Part shown: one piece after another, positions 15,171 to 21,810 of the stretch
How the letters are laid out: every line of letters begins with the position of its first letter
Numbering within the stretch: the first letter of the stretch is position 1
Assembly (NCBI GenBank): GCA_024644725.1
Contig: JAHEHE010000025.1
Coordinates: 1-32,917, forward strand
DNA: 32,917 bases
Reading direction: 5' to 3'
DNA from: Flavobacteriaceae bacterium
GTDB lineage: Bacteria; Bacteroidota; Bacteroidia; Flavobacteriales; Flavobacteriaceae
Translations under genes and position numbers: made by a program
Notes under the pieces: model-generated
Databases searched by the model: none
Told to the model about the DNA's origin: nothing
The model's input: only the letters and a program-made list of their open reading frames with translations

Positions 15171-16208
15171 TTAGGCTTCGTCTACAGTTTTTCGCAAACG
15201 CGAGCGTCTGTCAAAGGCCTGAAGCTTATCCAGGACCTTGCTTTCCAAAAAGTCAATGACGCGCTCCTCTACTTTTCGTTTGCTCTTATAAACCTTGTTG
15301 ATGTAGGTGATGCCGCCCGGTGACATGACATTGACCTCCACCAATTTGCCTCCAATGACGTCAATTCCGACAAAATACAGGCCATCTTTTACCAGCTTGG
15401 GGCCGATCTGTTTGCAAAGATCTTTTTCTTCTTTTGTTAAAGAATGGCGCTGCACCGTCCCTCCGGCTGAGACATTGGATCGGTGATCATCTTGCCCGGG
15501 AACTCTTTTCATCGCTCCTATAGGCTGTCCATTGAGCATGAGAATTCGTATGTCTCCTTTGTCGGCACCCTCAATATAATCCTGTAAAATGACATAGTTG
15601 GAATTCTCCTTGTCGCGATTGATGTAAAAGTCAAGGAGCGAAGTAATATTGTTCATTGCCGACTTTTCAATCAGGATCACTCCTGAACCTCCAAATCCAT
15701 TCAAAGGCTTAATGATCATCTTTTCTGATTTCGACTCTTTGATCCGATCAATCAGGTATTTTTTATTTTTTGACACATGCGTATTCGGGATGATATTGCT
15801 GTGTGCATCTCCAAAGGCGGCGGTGTAAAGCTTGTTATTGGCTTCCCTCAGGCCCTGAAGGGAATTCATGAGAAATACGTCATCTTTTACTGAATCCAGG
15901 AAGTTGAGCATGATCGGATCCAGGGGTGGATTCGCTCTGAAGAAAATCACGTCAAACCCCGCGAGAGGCAGCATTTCAACGCGAAGCTTCGCCTTGTTGT
16001 AAAAGGATTTCAAACTCGTTGGAACTTTATCCATGCGACCGATTACCGTACAAAAGGCACTGGTTACACTGTCGCGAATGGTTAGGTTGGAAGGCGTGCA
16101 AATGGCGACTCCATGTCCTCTCTTGGAACATTCTTTGATCAGGGCCAGGGAGGAATCGTTGTCCGGATCGATCTCGTCCCATGGGTACATTAAAAAACAG
16201 ACATTCAT
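15171..16208 (-). CDS. Glutathione-synthetase-like ATP-grasp ligase
   Basis: 345 residues, soluble. Prokaryotic GshB-like order: an N-terminal substrate domain (1-120), then ATP-grasp blocks with IIKPLNGFGGSGV (165-177; Lys167 and the Gly-rich loop), GDIRILMLNGQPIGAMKR (218-235), SNVSAGG (244-250) and metal ligands Asp283, Glu291 and Asn293 in VGIDVIGGKLVEVNVMSPGG. The enzyme should join a carboxylate to an amine with ATP. GshA is not in the window, and the partners are an amidohydrolase and a metallopeptidase, so I avoid the gshB name. It is first gene of the trio, 22-36 bases downstream of a -7-like box. Confidence 0.87.
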   Translation of the reverse strand: MNVCFLMYPWDEIDPDNDSSLALIKECSKRGHGVAICTPSNLTIRDSVTSAFCTVIGRMDKVPTSLKSFYNKAKLRVEMLPLAGFDVIFFRANPPLDPIMLNFLDSVKDDVFLMNSLQGLREANNKLYTAAFGDAHSNIIPNTHVSKNKKYLIDRIKESKSEKMIIKPLNGFGGSGVILIEKSAMNNITSLLDFYINRDKENSNYVILQDYIEGADKGDIRILMLNGQPIGAMKRVPGQDDHRSNVSAGGTVQRHSLTKEEKDLCKQIGPKLVKDGLYFVGIDVIGGKLVEVNVMSPGGITYINKVYKSKRKVEERVIDFLESKVLDKLQAFDRRSRLRKTVDEA

Positions 16209-16226
16209 CTTTAAAGGCTAAGCGAT

Positions 16227-16264
16227 TCTCGATGGATAAAGATAGGAAATAAATGTCTCGATGG
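16227..16264 (-). promoter_or_regulatory. Candidate promoter with paired 9-bp direct repeats before the ligase operon
   Basis: Two exact copies of TCTCGATGG (16227-16235 and 16256-16264, 29 bases apart) flank TATCTTTA (minus strand, 16244-16237), a -7-like box with one mismatch. One copy would cover the transcription start and the other the spacer/-33 area, the layout of an operator bound by a dimer or by two monomers. The regulator is unknown. Confidence 0.4.
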
Positions 16265-16278
16265 GATATTCTTAAAAC

Positions 16279-17268
16279 TCAGGAAACCAAAACAGCTTCG
16301 ATTTTGTCTATTTCCTCTGAACTCAGAGCGGATTGATTCACAACAGCTACGGCATCCTCAATTTGAGAAACCTTGCTCGCTCCTATGATTACGCTGGTCA
16401 CCCTTTCATCACGCAGTACCCAGCTCAATGCCATCTGCGCCATTTTCTGTCCTCTTGCTGAAGCAATCTCATTGAGGGCCCTAACCTTTTCGATCTTGTC
16501 TTCAGTAATCTGAGAGGCTTGAAGAAAACCATGTTCCTTGGAAGCTCTTGAGCCTTCCGGTATTCCCTTGAGGTATTTATCAGTCAGCAGACCCTGGAAA
16601 AGCGGGCTGAAAACCACTGAGCCAACTCCGTATTTTTCGAGCACATTAAGGAGTCCGTCTTCCACCCAGCGGTCAAACATGCTGTACGAGGGTTGATGCA
16701 CCAGACAGGGCGTGCCCAGTTCTTGCAGAATTTTAAAGGCTGCTTCCGATGACTCGGGGCTGTAGCTCGAAATACCGGCGTAAAGGGCTTTGCCCGATCG
16801 TACAATCTGGTCGAGTGCCATCATTGTCTCTTCCAGTGGCGTATCAGGGTCGGGTCGATGGCTGTAAAAGACATCGAAATATTCAACTCCCATGCGTTTG
16901 AGGCTCTGATCACAGCTGGCAATGAGGTATTTTCGGGAGCCCCATTCACCATAGGGGCCGGGCCACATGAGATATCCGGCCTTGGAGGTCAAAACCATCT
17001 CGTCGCGATAGGCAGCAAGCTCACTCTTGAGTATTCTGCCAAAATTCTCTTCGGCGGAGCCTGGTGGAGGACCGTAATTATTGGCCAGGTCAAAATGAGT
17101 GATTCCCAAATCAAAGGCCCGGAGGACCATTTCCTTTGCGTTTTCATAGACATCCACACCGCCGAAATTGTGCCACAGCCCGAGGGATATCTTCGGAAGC
17201 ATTAACCCGCTGTTTCCACAGCGGGCGTATTTCATGTTTTCATATCGGTTCTTATCCGGAGTATTCAT
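16279..17268 (-). CDS. yghZ: Aldo/keto reductase, YghZ (L-glyceraldehyde 3-phosphate reductase) type
   Basis: 329 residues forming a TIM-barrel NADPH oxidoreductase. The tetrad is complete: Asp60, Tyr65, Lys96, His137 (HFDLANNYGPPPGSAEENFG, TSKAGY, FYSHRPD). The blocks SLGLWHNFGG and SRKYLIASCDQSLKRMG closely follow E. coli YghZ, which detoxifies L-glyceraldehyde 3-phosphate and methylglyoxal. The start at 17268 is kept because the NRYENMKY segment matches the E. coli N-terminus. It appears monocistronic (70-base gap to the ligase operon, 42-base gap upstream), with no strong promoter seen. Confidence 0.9.
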   Translation of the reverse strand: MNTPDKNRYENMKYARCGNSGLMLPKISLGLWHNFGGVDVYENAKEMVLRAFDLGITHFDLANNYGPPPGSAEENFGRILKSELAAYRDEMVLTSKAGYLMWPGPYGEWGSRKYLIASCDQSLKRMGVEYFDVFYSHRPDPDTPLEETMMALDQIVRSGKALYAGISSYSPESSEAAFKILQELGTPCLVHQPSYSMFDRWVEDGLLNVLEKYGVGSVVFSPLFQGLLTDKYLKGIPEGSRASKEHGFLQASQITEDKIEKVRALNEIASARGQKMAQMALSWVLRDERVTSVIIGASKVSQIEDAVAVVNQSALSSEEIDKIEAVLVS

Positions 17269-17310
17269 GATCTTAATTGTTTATCCGGGTCTAAAATACG
17301 ACTAAAGAAT

Positions 17311-18414
17311 CTATTTCTGTGGAATGGCTTTGATGTGCGCGTAGACCTCGACTCCGTTTATTGAAGTCTCCAGGTCCTCCTTGACCATTTTAACACCTTT
17401 GACATCGTTGAGATGACCACTTGGTGAAATCGCTTTTACCCCGTAGTATTCTCCTTTTGAGTTGATGGCCTTTATATGGACCAGGTTGCCCGATCTTTTG
17501 ATTCCTTTGATATCCAATTTGCTCCCATCGGTTTCCATGGCCTTGATGTCGTAGATGGTGCCGTCTTCTCCTATGGCATTGACAGGTGCATACTTGTCAT
17601 TGTTGAGCAGGATTTTCACCGGGCTTTGGTTGGAGTCACCGATAAACGCTTTAACATCCAACAGACTCGATTGATCCGAATCCTGTAAAGCTTTTACATC
17701 ATAAATGTTGCCCTCTTTGTCAAGGGCTTTCACGTCGATCACCTTTCCTTCGGGGTGAATGGCCTTGATATGCCAAATGAAGTTATTGCCGGCACATGTC
17801 GATTGAGCGATAGCTTTGATGTGAGCGTAGATTTCAACATTGTTGACCACAGCCTCTACCCTGTCATTGGACATCTTGAGTCCTTTCACGTCATTCAGAC
17901 TGCCCTCGGGCGAAATGGCCTTTACCCCATAGAAATCGTTGTTGGGTGAGACGGCCTTGATGTGAATGATATTGCCCGAAAAAGAAACTCCCTTTACATC
18001 GAACTTATTGCCATCCGGGGCAACCGCATGTATGTTCAGGAGGGTTCCGTCAGGTTTGATGCCTTTCACAGGCATGAAGCGCTCGTTGCTCACGAGGATC
18101 TTTATCGGGACGTTCTCTCCGTCGACTTCTGCTTTGATGTCGAGAATCGATGTTTGGTCGGCGTATTGAATGGACTTGACATCGTATATGTTGCCTTCCC
18201 GATCGAAGGCCTTGACATCCATGAAATAACCTTCCGGATGGACCGCCTTGACGTGCCAAATGACCTCTTTAACCAGTGCAGCCTTTTCTATGGATCTGTT
18301 TTGGAGTCCGGTAGCGGAGTGGTTTAAAATTCCAAAACTCAAGAAAATAAATGCGATCATAAGGGGAATTCCCAACTGACCCGAAGCCGTTAAATTGTTT
18401 TTGAAGCTGCGCAT
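17311..18414 (-). CDS. Exported internal-repeat protein with '[DHG]-[VI]-K-[AG]' periodicity, unknown function
   Basis: 367 residues from the ATG at 18414. The frame extends to 18471, but that start lies inside a 5'-end hairpin. A hydrophobic segment (about residues 14-32) is a signal peptide or anchor. The mature part is two copies of a ~154-residue unit (161-residue offset, joined by a short linker). Each unit opens with IWH-[VI]-KA and closes with YAHIKAI-x-Q. It holds ten short segments spaced mostly 12-13 residues, of the form [DHGN]-[VI]-K-[AGS]-hydrophobic with a Gly turn between (EGNIY, DGT, SGN, EGSLN). This looks like an all-beta repeat fold (solenoid or propeller). I believe related proteins occur in other Flavobacteriia as a domain of unknown function, but no function is known to me. 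Confidence 0.85.
   Translation of the reverse strand: MRSFKNNLTASGQLGIPLMIAFIFLSFGILNHSATGLQNRSIEKAALVKEVIWHVKAVHPEGYFMDVKAFDREGNIYDVKSIQYADQTSILDIKAEVDGENVPIKILVSNERFMPVKGIKPDGTLLNIHAVAPDGNKFDVKGVSFSGNIIHIKAVSPNNDFYGVKAISPEGSLNDVKGLKMSNDRVEAVVNNVEIYAHIKAIAQSTCAGNNFIWHIKAIHPEGKVIDVKALDKEGNIYDVKALQDSDQSSLLDVKAFIGDSNQSPVKILLNNDKYAPVNAIGEDGTIYDIKAMETDGSKLDIKGIKRSGNLVHIKAINSKGEYYGVKAISPSGHLNDVKGVKMVKEDLETSINGVEVYAHIKAIPQK
17317..18261 (-). repeat. Internal duplication within the repeat protein
   Basis: The segments coding for the two repeat units are 17803-18261 (first) and 17317-17778 (second), offset 483 bases. The proteins align end to end through ten matching motifs with no frame change. Differences are mostly conservative, which points to an old duplication kept by selection on the fold. 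Confidence 0.8.
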
Positions 18415-18462
18415 AGGTAATTTTTTTAGATTAAAGAGATTTAAAACGGCGGAAATCAGTGA

Positions 18463-18494
18463 TAAAGACAACTCGTCTTTAACCTATAAATATA
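18463..18494 (-). promoter_or_regulatory. -7-like box and start-site inverted repeat before the repeat-protein gene
   Basis: On the minus strand TATATTTA (18494-18487), one mismatch from TAnnTTTG, is followed at the expected start site by the perfect inverted repeat TAAAGAC-N5-GTCTTTA (18463-18481). It would be either an operator or a hairpin at the very 5' end of the mRNA, which can protect a transcript. It also argues against a protein start at 18471. Confidence 0.4.
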
Positions 18495-18571
18495 GCTTTG
18501 CAGAAAATGAAAAAGGATGATAATTATCAGTAAATCAAAGACTGAATACGGAAATTTACAATTAAAACAGC

Positions 18572-19342
18572 CTAACGAATGTGGCTTCCGGCGTTGATGT
18601 CAACGGTAGTACCCGTTGCATGGTCCATCAAGCCGCTACACATCAGAGCAACAAGGGGTGAAACATCCTTGGGCTCAGTGAGTTTCGAAAGGGCGAGCTC
18701 ATCACAAATCCTTTTTTCACCGTAGGTTTCAATAAATTGATTGGCCATGGCGGTGCGAACAAAACCGGGCGCGATGATAAAAGATTTGATGTTGTATTTA
18801 CCAAAGGATCTGGCGACACTTCGAGCCAGGGATACCATTCCGCCTTTTGATGCGGCATAACCTAGATATTCTTCCGTTTCTCCTCTGAAAACGGCCCTGC
18901 TCGCGATAAAGATCAACCTCCCTCCTCCTGTGAGTTTGAAGTGCTCGATGGCTTTCTTTGTCAAAAGACCCGCTGCATCGAGATTAATGGCCAGGGTTCG
19001 ACTCCAGGTATCAAGCCATTTTTGATCTTCTTCCTCAATCGCATGCTCGAGGTAGACTCCTGCATTGAGAACAACCGAATCCAACTGGCCAAATGCCTTC
19101 AGGACATCTTTCCATAGTTTGAGGCAATTACCCAAATCTCCCAAATCTGCCTGGAAAACGTCGGAGTCATCGGAACCAAATTCTTTGAGCAAATCGATGG
19201 CCGCCTTTTTATTCGAATTGTAGTGAATGGCGACACGGGCACCATTTTGCATCAGGTATCTTGCTATTTCACGACCAATCCCATCCGAGGCACCGGTAAC
19301 GAGAATAGACTGGTTTTTCAATTCGTTGAGTCGCACATTCAA
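18572..19342 (-). CDS. Short-chain dehydrogenase/reductase (SDR)
   Basis: 256 residues, classical SDR. NAD(P) motif TGASDGIG (16-23), NAG (93-95), catalytic Ser148 (FIASRA), Tyr162 and Lys166 (YAASK), and the PGFVRT block. It resembles FabG-type 3-oxoacyl reductases, but the substrate cannot be told. It is the last gene of a five-gene operon with CIA30, SRPBCC and TspO; the gap to CIA30 is 21 bases. Start chosen at 19342; a start at MNVRLNEL leaves the usual short lead into the Rossmann fold. Confidence 0.9.
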   Translation of the reverse strand: MNVRLNELKNQSILVTGASDGIGREIARYLMQNGARVAIHYNSNKKAAIDLLKEFGSDDSDVFQADLGDLGNCLKLWKDVLKAFGQLDSVVLNAGVYLEHAIEEEDQKWLDTWSRTLAINLDAAGLLTKKAIEHFKLTGGGRLIFIASRAVFRGETEEYLGYAASKGGMVSLARSVARSFGKYNIKSFIIAPGFVRTAMANQFIETYGEKRICDELALSKLTEPKDVSPLVALMCSGLMDHATGTTVDINAGSHIR

Positions 19343-19363
19343 AAATAGCGAATGTTCATCAAC

Positions 19364-19900
19364 TTATTGGAGAGAAATTGTTCGAATCCTGATTTGAAAA
19401 TCCTCTTCTTTCTTGTTCCCGACCAACAAACCGATCTCTTCGATCTGATCTCCCGCAAAATCGGGGAGGTTCATAGTCCGTCCTCGAAAGGCGGGAATAA
19501 GCTTTTCAAAAGGAATCTCTATGGTTTGCCAGTATCCATTGGTTTCAAAGAAATGAACATAAGAGTGCATTTGGCCTTTCTTCTCCTTGAGACGAAATTG
19601 GTATCTTTTCGAATCGCCTTTCACTTCCAGGACGATTTTAGAGAATCCTGCGGCTTCCATGGTAGGTATTGACAATCTGGCCAGGGAAAAACCTCCATTG
19701 TTCTCCAGGGACACGTGCCCCCAGAATATTCCGTTACCGTCATCGTCCATGGAGATATTCCCTCGCGAGAGCCCGCCCATGACTCCATCGTTTATGATCA
19801 TCCATCCTGATGGTTTGACTTCCTTGGAGAAGTCGTAAATCGTTTTTTGCATGGTGCCTGAATCTTGAATCAACATAATCAGTGTAAGAATTAAAATCAT
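19364..19900 (-). CDS. CIA30 family protein
   Basis: 178 residues. A single CIA30 (complex I intermediate-associated protein 30) beta-sandwich domain fills most of it: SGWMIINDGVMGGLSRGNIS near the start, then GGFSLAR, YQFRLKE, and YWQTIEIPFEKLIPAFRGR, ending QIEEIGLLVGNK. Bacterial members are not tied to complex I assembly by any evidence I know; the fold is carbohydrate-binding-like. The start at 19900 overlaps the SRPBCC stop (ATGA), which supports coupling. The first 12 residues are hydrophobic, perhaps a weak signal; a later start at MQKTIYDF is possible. Confidence 0.85.
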   Translation of the reverse strand: MILILTLIMLIQDSGTMQKTIYDFSKEVKPSGWMIINDGVMGGLSRGNISMDDDGNGIFWGHVSLENNGGFSLARLSIPTMEAAGFSKIVLEVKGDSKRYQFRLKEKKGQMHSYVHFFETNGYWQTIEIPFEKLIPAFRGRTMNLPDFAGDQIEEIGLLVGNKKEEDFQIRIRTISLQ

Positions 19901-20391
19901 TTTGCTTCGTCTTTGAACTCACCGAACAGTTCAACAAGTTTTGACTCCCTGTAGGTGAAAATTTCTTCGAGCCTGGGTTTCACCAAAAGACCGTGAAAAA
20001 AATTCGCAATGGGTGAAAACGGCAATTTATAATGAATCGTATCGTGCATCTCGACACCCCCGTCGACCTCTTTCAAAAAGTGTTTGTGGTGCCAGAGGTC
20101 GTAAGGACCGAAGCGCTGTTCATCCACGAAATAACTTTTGTCTCTGACATAAGTGATCTCACTCACCCAACGTGTCTTGATTCCGAGCAGAGGTTTAACG
20201 ATATATTGAATAATTTGTCCGGGATACATTGTGCCGGTGTCTCCTGATACAATGTCAAAACCCATGTAATCGGGGGTAATCTCCTTCAAATTTGCCGGAC
20301 TGGAAAGAAAATCCCATGCCTTATTTAAGGATATTGGGAGTCGTTGTACCGAGGTCAACTCGTATAAATTTCCGTGTTTGGATATTTTCAT
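19897..20391 (-). CDS. SRPBCC (START-like) family protein
   Basis: 164 residues, with no signal or membrane segment. The pattern LPISLNKAWDFLSSPANLKEITPDYMGF at the start and the later blocks YIVKPLLGIKTRWVSEITYV and DEQRFGPYDLWHHKHFLKEV are those of the polyketide-cyclase/START-like ligand-binding fold common beside TspO and photolyase genes. Such proteins hold a hydrophobic ligand; the ligand is unknown. TspO is 2 bases upstream and CIA30 overlaps by 4 bases downstream, so it is in the middle of a coupled operon. Confidence 0.9.
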   Translation of the reverse strand: MKISKHGNLYELTSVQRLPISLNKAWDFLSSPANLKEITPDYMGFDIVSGDTGTMYPGQIIQYIVKPLLGIKTRWVSEITYVRDKSYFVDEQRFGPYDLWHHKHFLKEVDGGVEMHDTIHYKLPFSPIANFFHGLLVKPRLEEIFTYRESKLVELFGEFKDEAK

Positions 20392-20393
20392 AT

Positions 20394-20855
20394 TTAATTT
20401 TTCAGGACTGCAAAAGTGTTCAGCGAAACCGCTAACAATAACCAGATCATGTAAGGCAGAAGAAGGAAAGATTTCGTTTTCACATCACTTTTGAATTCAA
20501 AAAAGAAAAACCAGATTACGACTGTCAACGCTACCAATATAGCCAGGGCCATGAGGGTCGAGTGAAGATTGAAAAAGAAATAGTTCCAACTCATATTCAG
20601 AAGAAGGGAAACAAGGAATAGAATCCACGCCTTCGAAGGAACTGGTCTGGACCACAAATCAGCTAAATAAAAGCTGTAACAAATCATTATTGTGGTCCAG
20701 GCCACTCCAAACACCCAACCCGGAGGCGTCCAGGGTGCTTTGTTCAATTTCAGATACCACTCAGATGTCGGTCCTTCACCCATGAGCCAACTGCCCACTC
20801 CAAGTCCTCCAAAATTGATTAGAGCAAATAAAAGTACAAGTCCCAGGAACTTCAC
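20394..20855 (-). CDS. tspO: TspO/MBR family membrane protein
   Basis: 153 residues with five membrane segments, the usual size. Signature blocks are present: LNKAPWTPPGWVFGVAWTTI after the first helix, LLNMSWNYFFF in the third to fourth helix, and PYMIWLLLAVSLN in the last. TspO binds tetrapyrroles and sterols and is linked to light and oxidative-stress responses in bacteria. Here it directly abuts the 73-aa gene upstream and is followed 2 bases later by SRPBCC, in the same operon. Confidence 0.95.
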   Translation of the reverse strand: MKFLGLVLLFALINFGGLGVGSWLMGEGPTSEWYLKLNKAPWTPPGWVFGVAWTTIMICYSFYLADLWSRPVPSKAWILFLVSLLLNMSWNYFFFNLHSTLMALAILVALTVVIWFFFFEFKSDVKTKSFLLLPYMIWLLLAVSLNTFAVLKN

Positions 20856-21077
20856 TTAAATGGTAACGTGCATCTTCAACCTGGACTCGGCTTTCCTTTT
20901 GATGGCGGTCAACCTTTTCATCAGGTCCATGATGCTCTGATCTCTGTTCTCTTTGTAAATCTCATTTAGATTCAGAATCAAACTTTTCACTTCTCTCGAG
21001 ACGTGAATGCGTTCATCAGTGGAACGAAGGGAAATCTTTTTTTGCTCAAATGCTAGTGCTTGTTCAATAATACTCAT
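20856..21077 (-). CDS. Small conserved-looking helical protein, 73 residues, unknown
   Basis: MSIIEQALAFEQKKISLRS start; the rest is predicted to be two amphipathic helices rich in Lys, Arg and Glu, ending RLKMHVTI. There are no Cys, no signal and no membrane segment. It is the first gene of the TspO operon, its stop abutting the TspO ATG, and it lies about 80 bases downstream of a consensus promoter. Those facts make it a real gene. It could be a small regulator or an RNA-binding protein, but I recognise no family. Confidence 0.75.
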   Translation of the reverse strand: MSIIEQALAFEQKKISLRSTDERIHVSREVKSLILNLNEIYKENRDQSIMDLMKRLTAIKRKAESRLKMHVTI

Positions 21078-21164
21078 GGCGTAGGGGGATTTAATTTAAT
21101 TCTTTGATCGAAAAATAGTGATATACTTTCAAACTTATTTTCAAATTGTTCAACTATCTTGTAT

Positions 21165-21195
21165 CAAAGTTAAACAAAAAAAATGTACTAACAAA
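21165..21195 (-). promoter_or_regulatory. Consensus Bacteroidota promoter of the TspO operon
   Basis: On the minus strand TTTG (21195-21192), 19 bases, then TAACTTTG (21172-21165): a full match to TTTG-N19-TAnnTTTG. The leader to the 73-aa gene's ATG is about 80 bases and AT-rich. This is the best promoter in the window and suggests strong sigma-dependent expression unless a repressor acts. Confidence 0.8.
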
Positions 21196-21237
21196 ATCCA
21201 ACCATCATACTTTCTTATGTTTCCATAAGTCTTGTCT

Positions 21238-21271
21238 ATAAAAAAAGGGCCCGAAAATTAAATCCGAACCC
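21238..21271 (-). terminator. Intrinsic terminator of the ankyrin gene
   Basis: Arms 21247-21253 and 21265-21271 pair as GGGUUCG/CGGGCCC only in the minus-strand RNA (two G-U pairs; C-A mismatches on the other strand), then seven or more U. It lies 33 bases past the ankyrin stop and upstream of the TspO promoter. Confidence 0.75.
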
Positions 21272-21303
21272 TCAACCATATTAACAAAAAACTCTAATAC
21301 AAA

Positions 21304-21711
21304 CTATTTCTTCTTGTTTTTCTTCTTGTTTTTAGTTGCTTTTTGAATCACTTCATAGGTATCCGTGGCTTTGTACCTCTCAGCCATCTCAAGGGCCGTC
21401 ATCCCGTCTTTTTCTGAACGGCTGTTTAGCTTGGCTCCACTGTCGATGAGAAGCTGCGCAATCTCAGGCTGGTTGTGCCTTGCAGCGAACATAAGTGGAG
21501 TAAGGCCAGTCGATTTTTCGTTGACATCTTCCCCCTGCCGGATCAAGGCCCTGACGGCATCATAGTCTCCCATTTGAATGAGTTTGCAGAAAGAATTTAC
21601 ATTGGAAATCGCAGTTGTTTCAATCGCATCCAACGGGGGATGAGAAGTGGTCAAAGCAAAGGACACACTGAAGCTCAAAAGGAGCAACAATGACATAATG
21701 GAATTTTTCAT
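21304..21711 (-). CDS. Secreted ankyrin-repeat protein
   Basis: 135 residues. A signal peptide (about 1-19, leucine-rich, ending SFALT) is followed by about two and a half ankyrin repeats: GDYDAVRALIRQGEDVNEKS, GLTPLMFAARHNQPEIAQLL with IDSGAKLNSRS, and DGMTALEMAERYKATDTYEV. The C-terminus is a lysine-rich tail (KNKKKNKKK). It is periplasmic or surface-exposed and likely binds a protein partner. It has its own terminator and an inverted repeat in its leader, so it is probably monocistronic. Confidence 0.9.
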   Translation of the reverse strand: MKNSIMSLLLLLSFSVSFALTTSHPPLDAIETTAISNVNSFCKLIQMGDYDAVRALIRQGEDVNEKSTGLTPLMFAARHNQPEIAQLLIDSGAKLNSRSEKDGMTALEMAERYKATDTYEVIQKATKNKKKNKKK

Positions 21712-21722
21712 GATCGTTTAAT

Positions 21723-21737
21723 TTAGGTTATACCTAA
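21723..21737. promoter_or_regulatory. Inverted repeat TTAGGT-TAT-ACCTAA before the ankyrin gene
   Basis: Perfect 6-bp arms around TAT, 12-26 bases upstream of the ankyrin ATG. The short distance fits a repressor operator or a small leader hairpin. No matching regulator gene is in the window. Confidence 0.4.
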
Positions 21738-21810
21738 TAGACTATCATGATGAAAAAATGTTAACCCGATTTCTCAGATTTAACAAGAATTTAACTGCCT
21801 TAACAATTTT

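Noticed and set aside
15171-16208. Naming the ATP-grasp gene gshB
   Set aside because: No gshA is present in the window and the neighbours indicate a different pathway; only the fold and family level are supported.
17317-18261. Regularly spaced repeats suggesting a CRISPR or minisatellite
   Set aside because: The repetition is at protein level within one open frame; the DNA copies are diverged and no identical repeat/spacer pattern exists.
19377-19392. GTTCGAATCC, resembling a tRNA T-loop
   Set aside because: It lies in the 3' end of the CIA30 gene and no acceptor, D or anticodon stem can be built around it.
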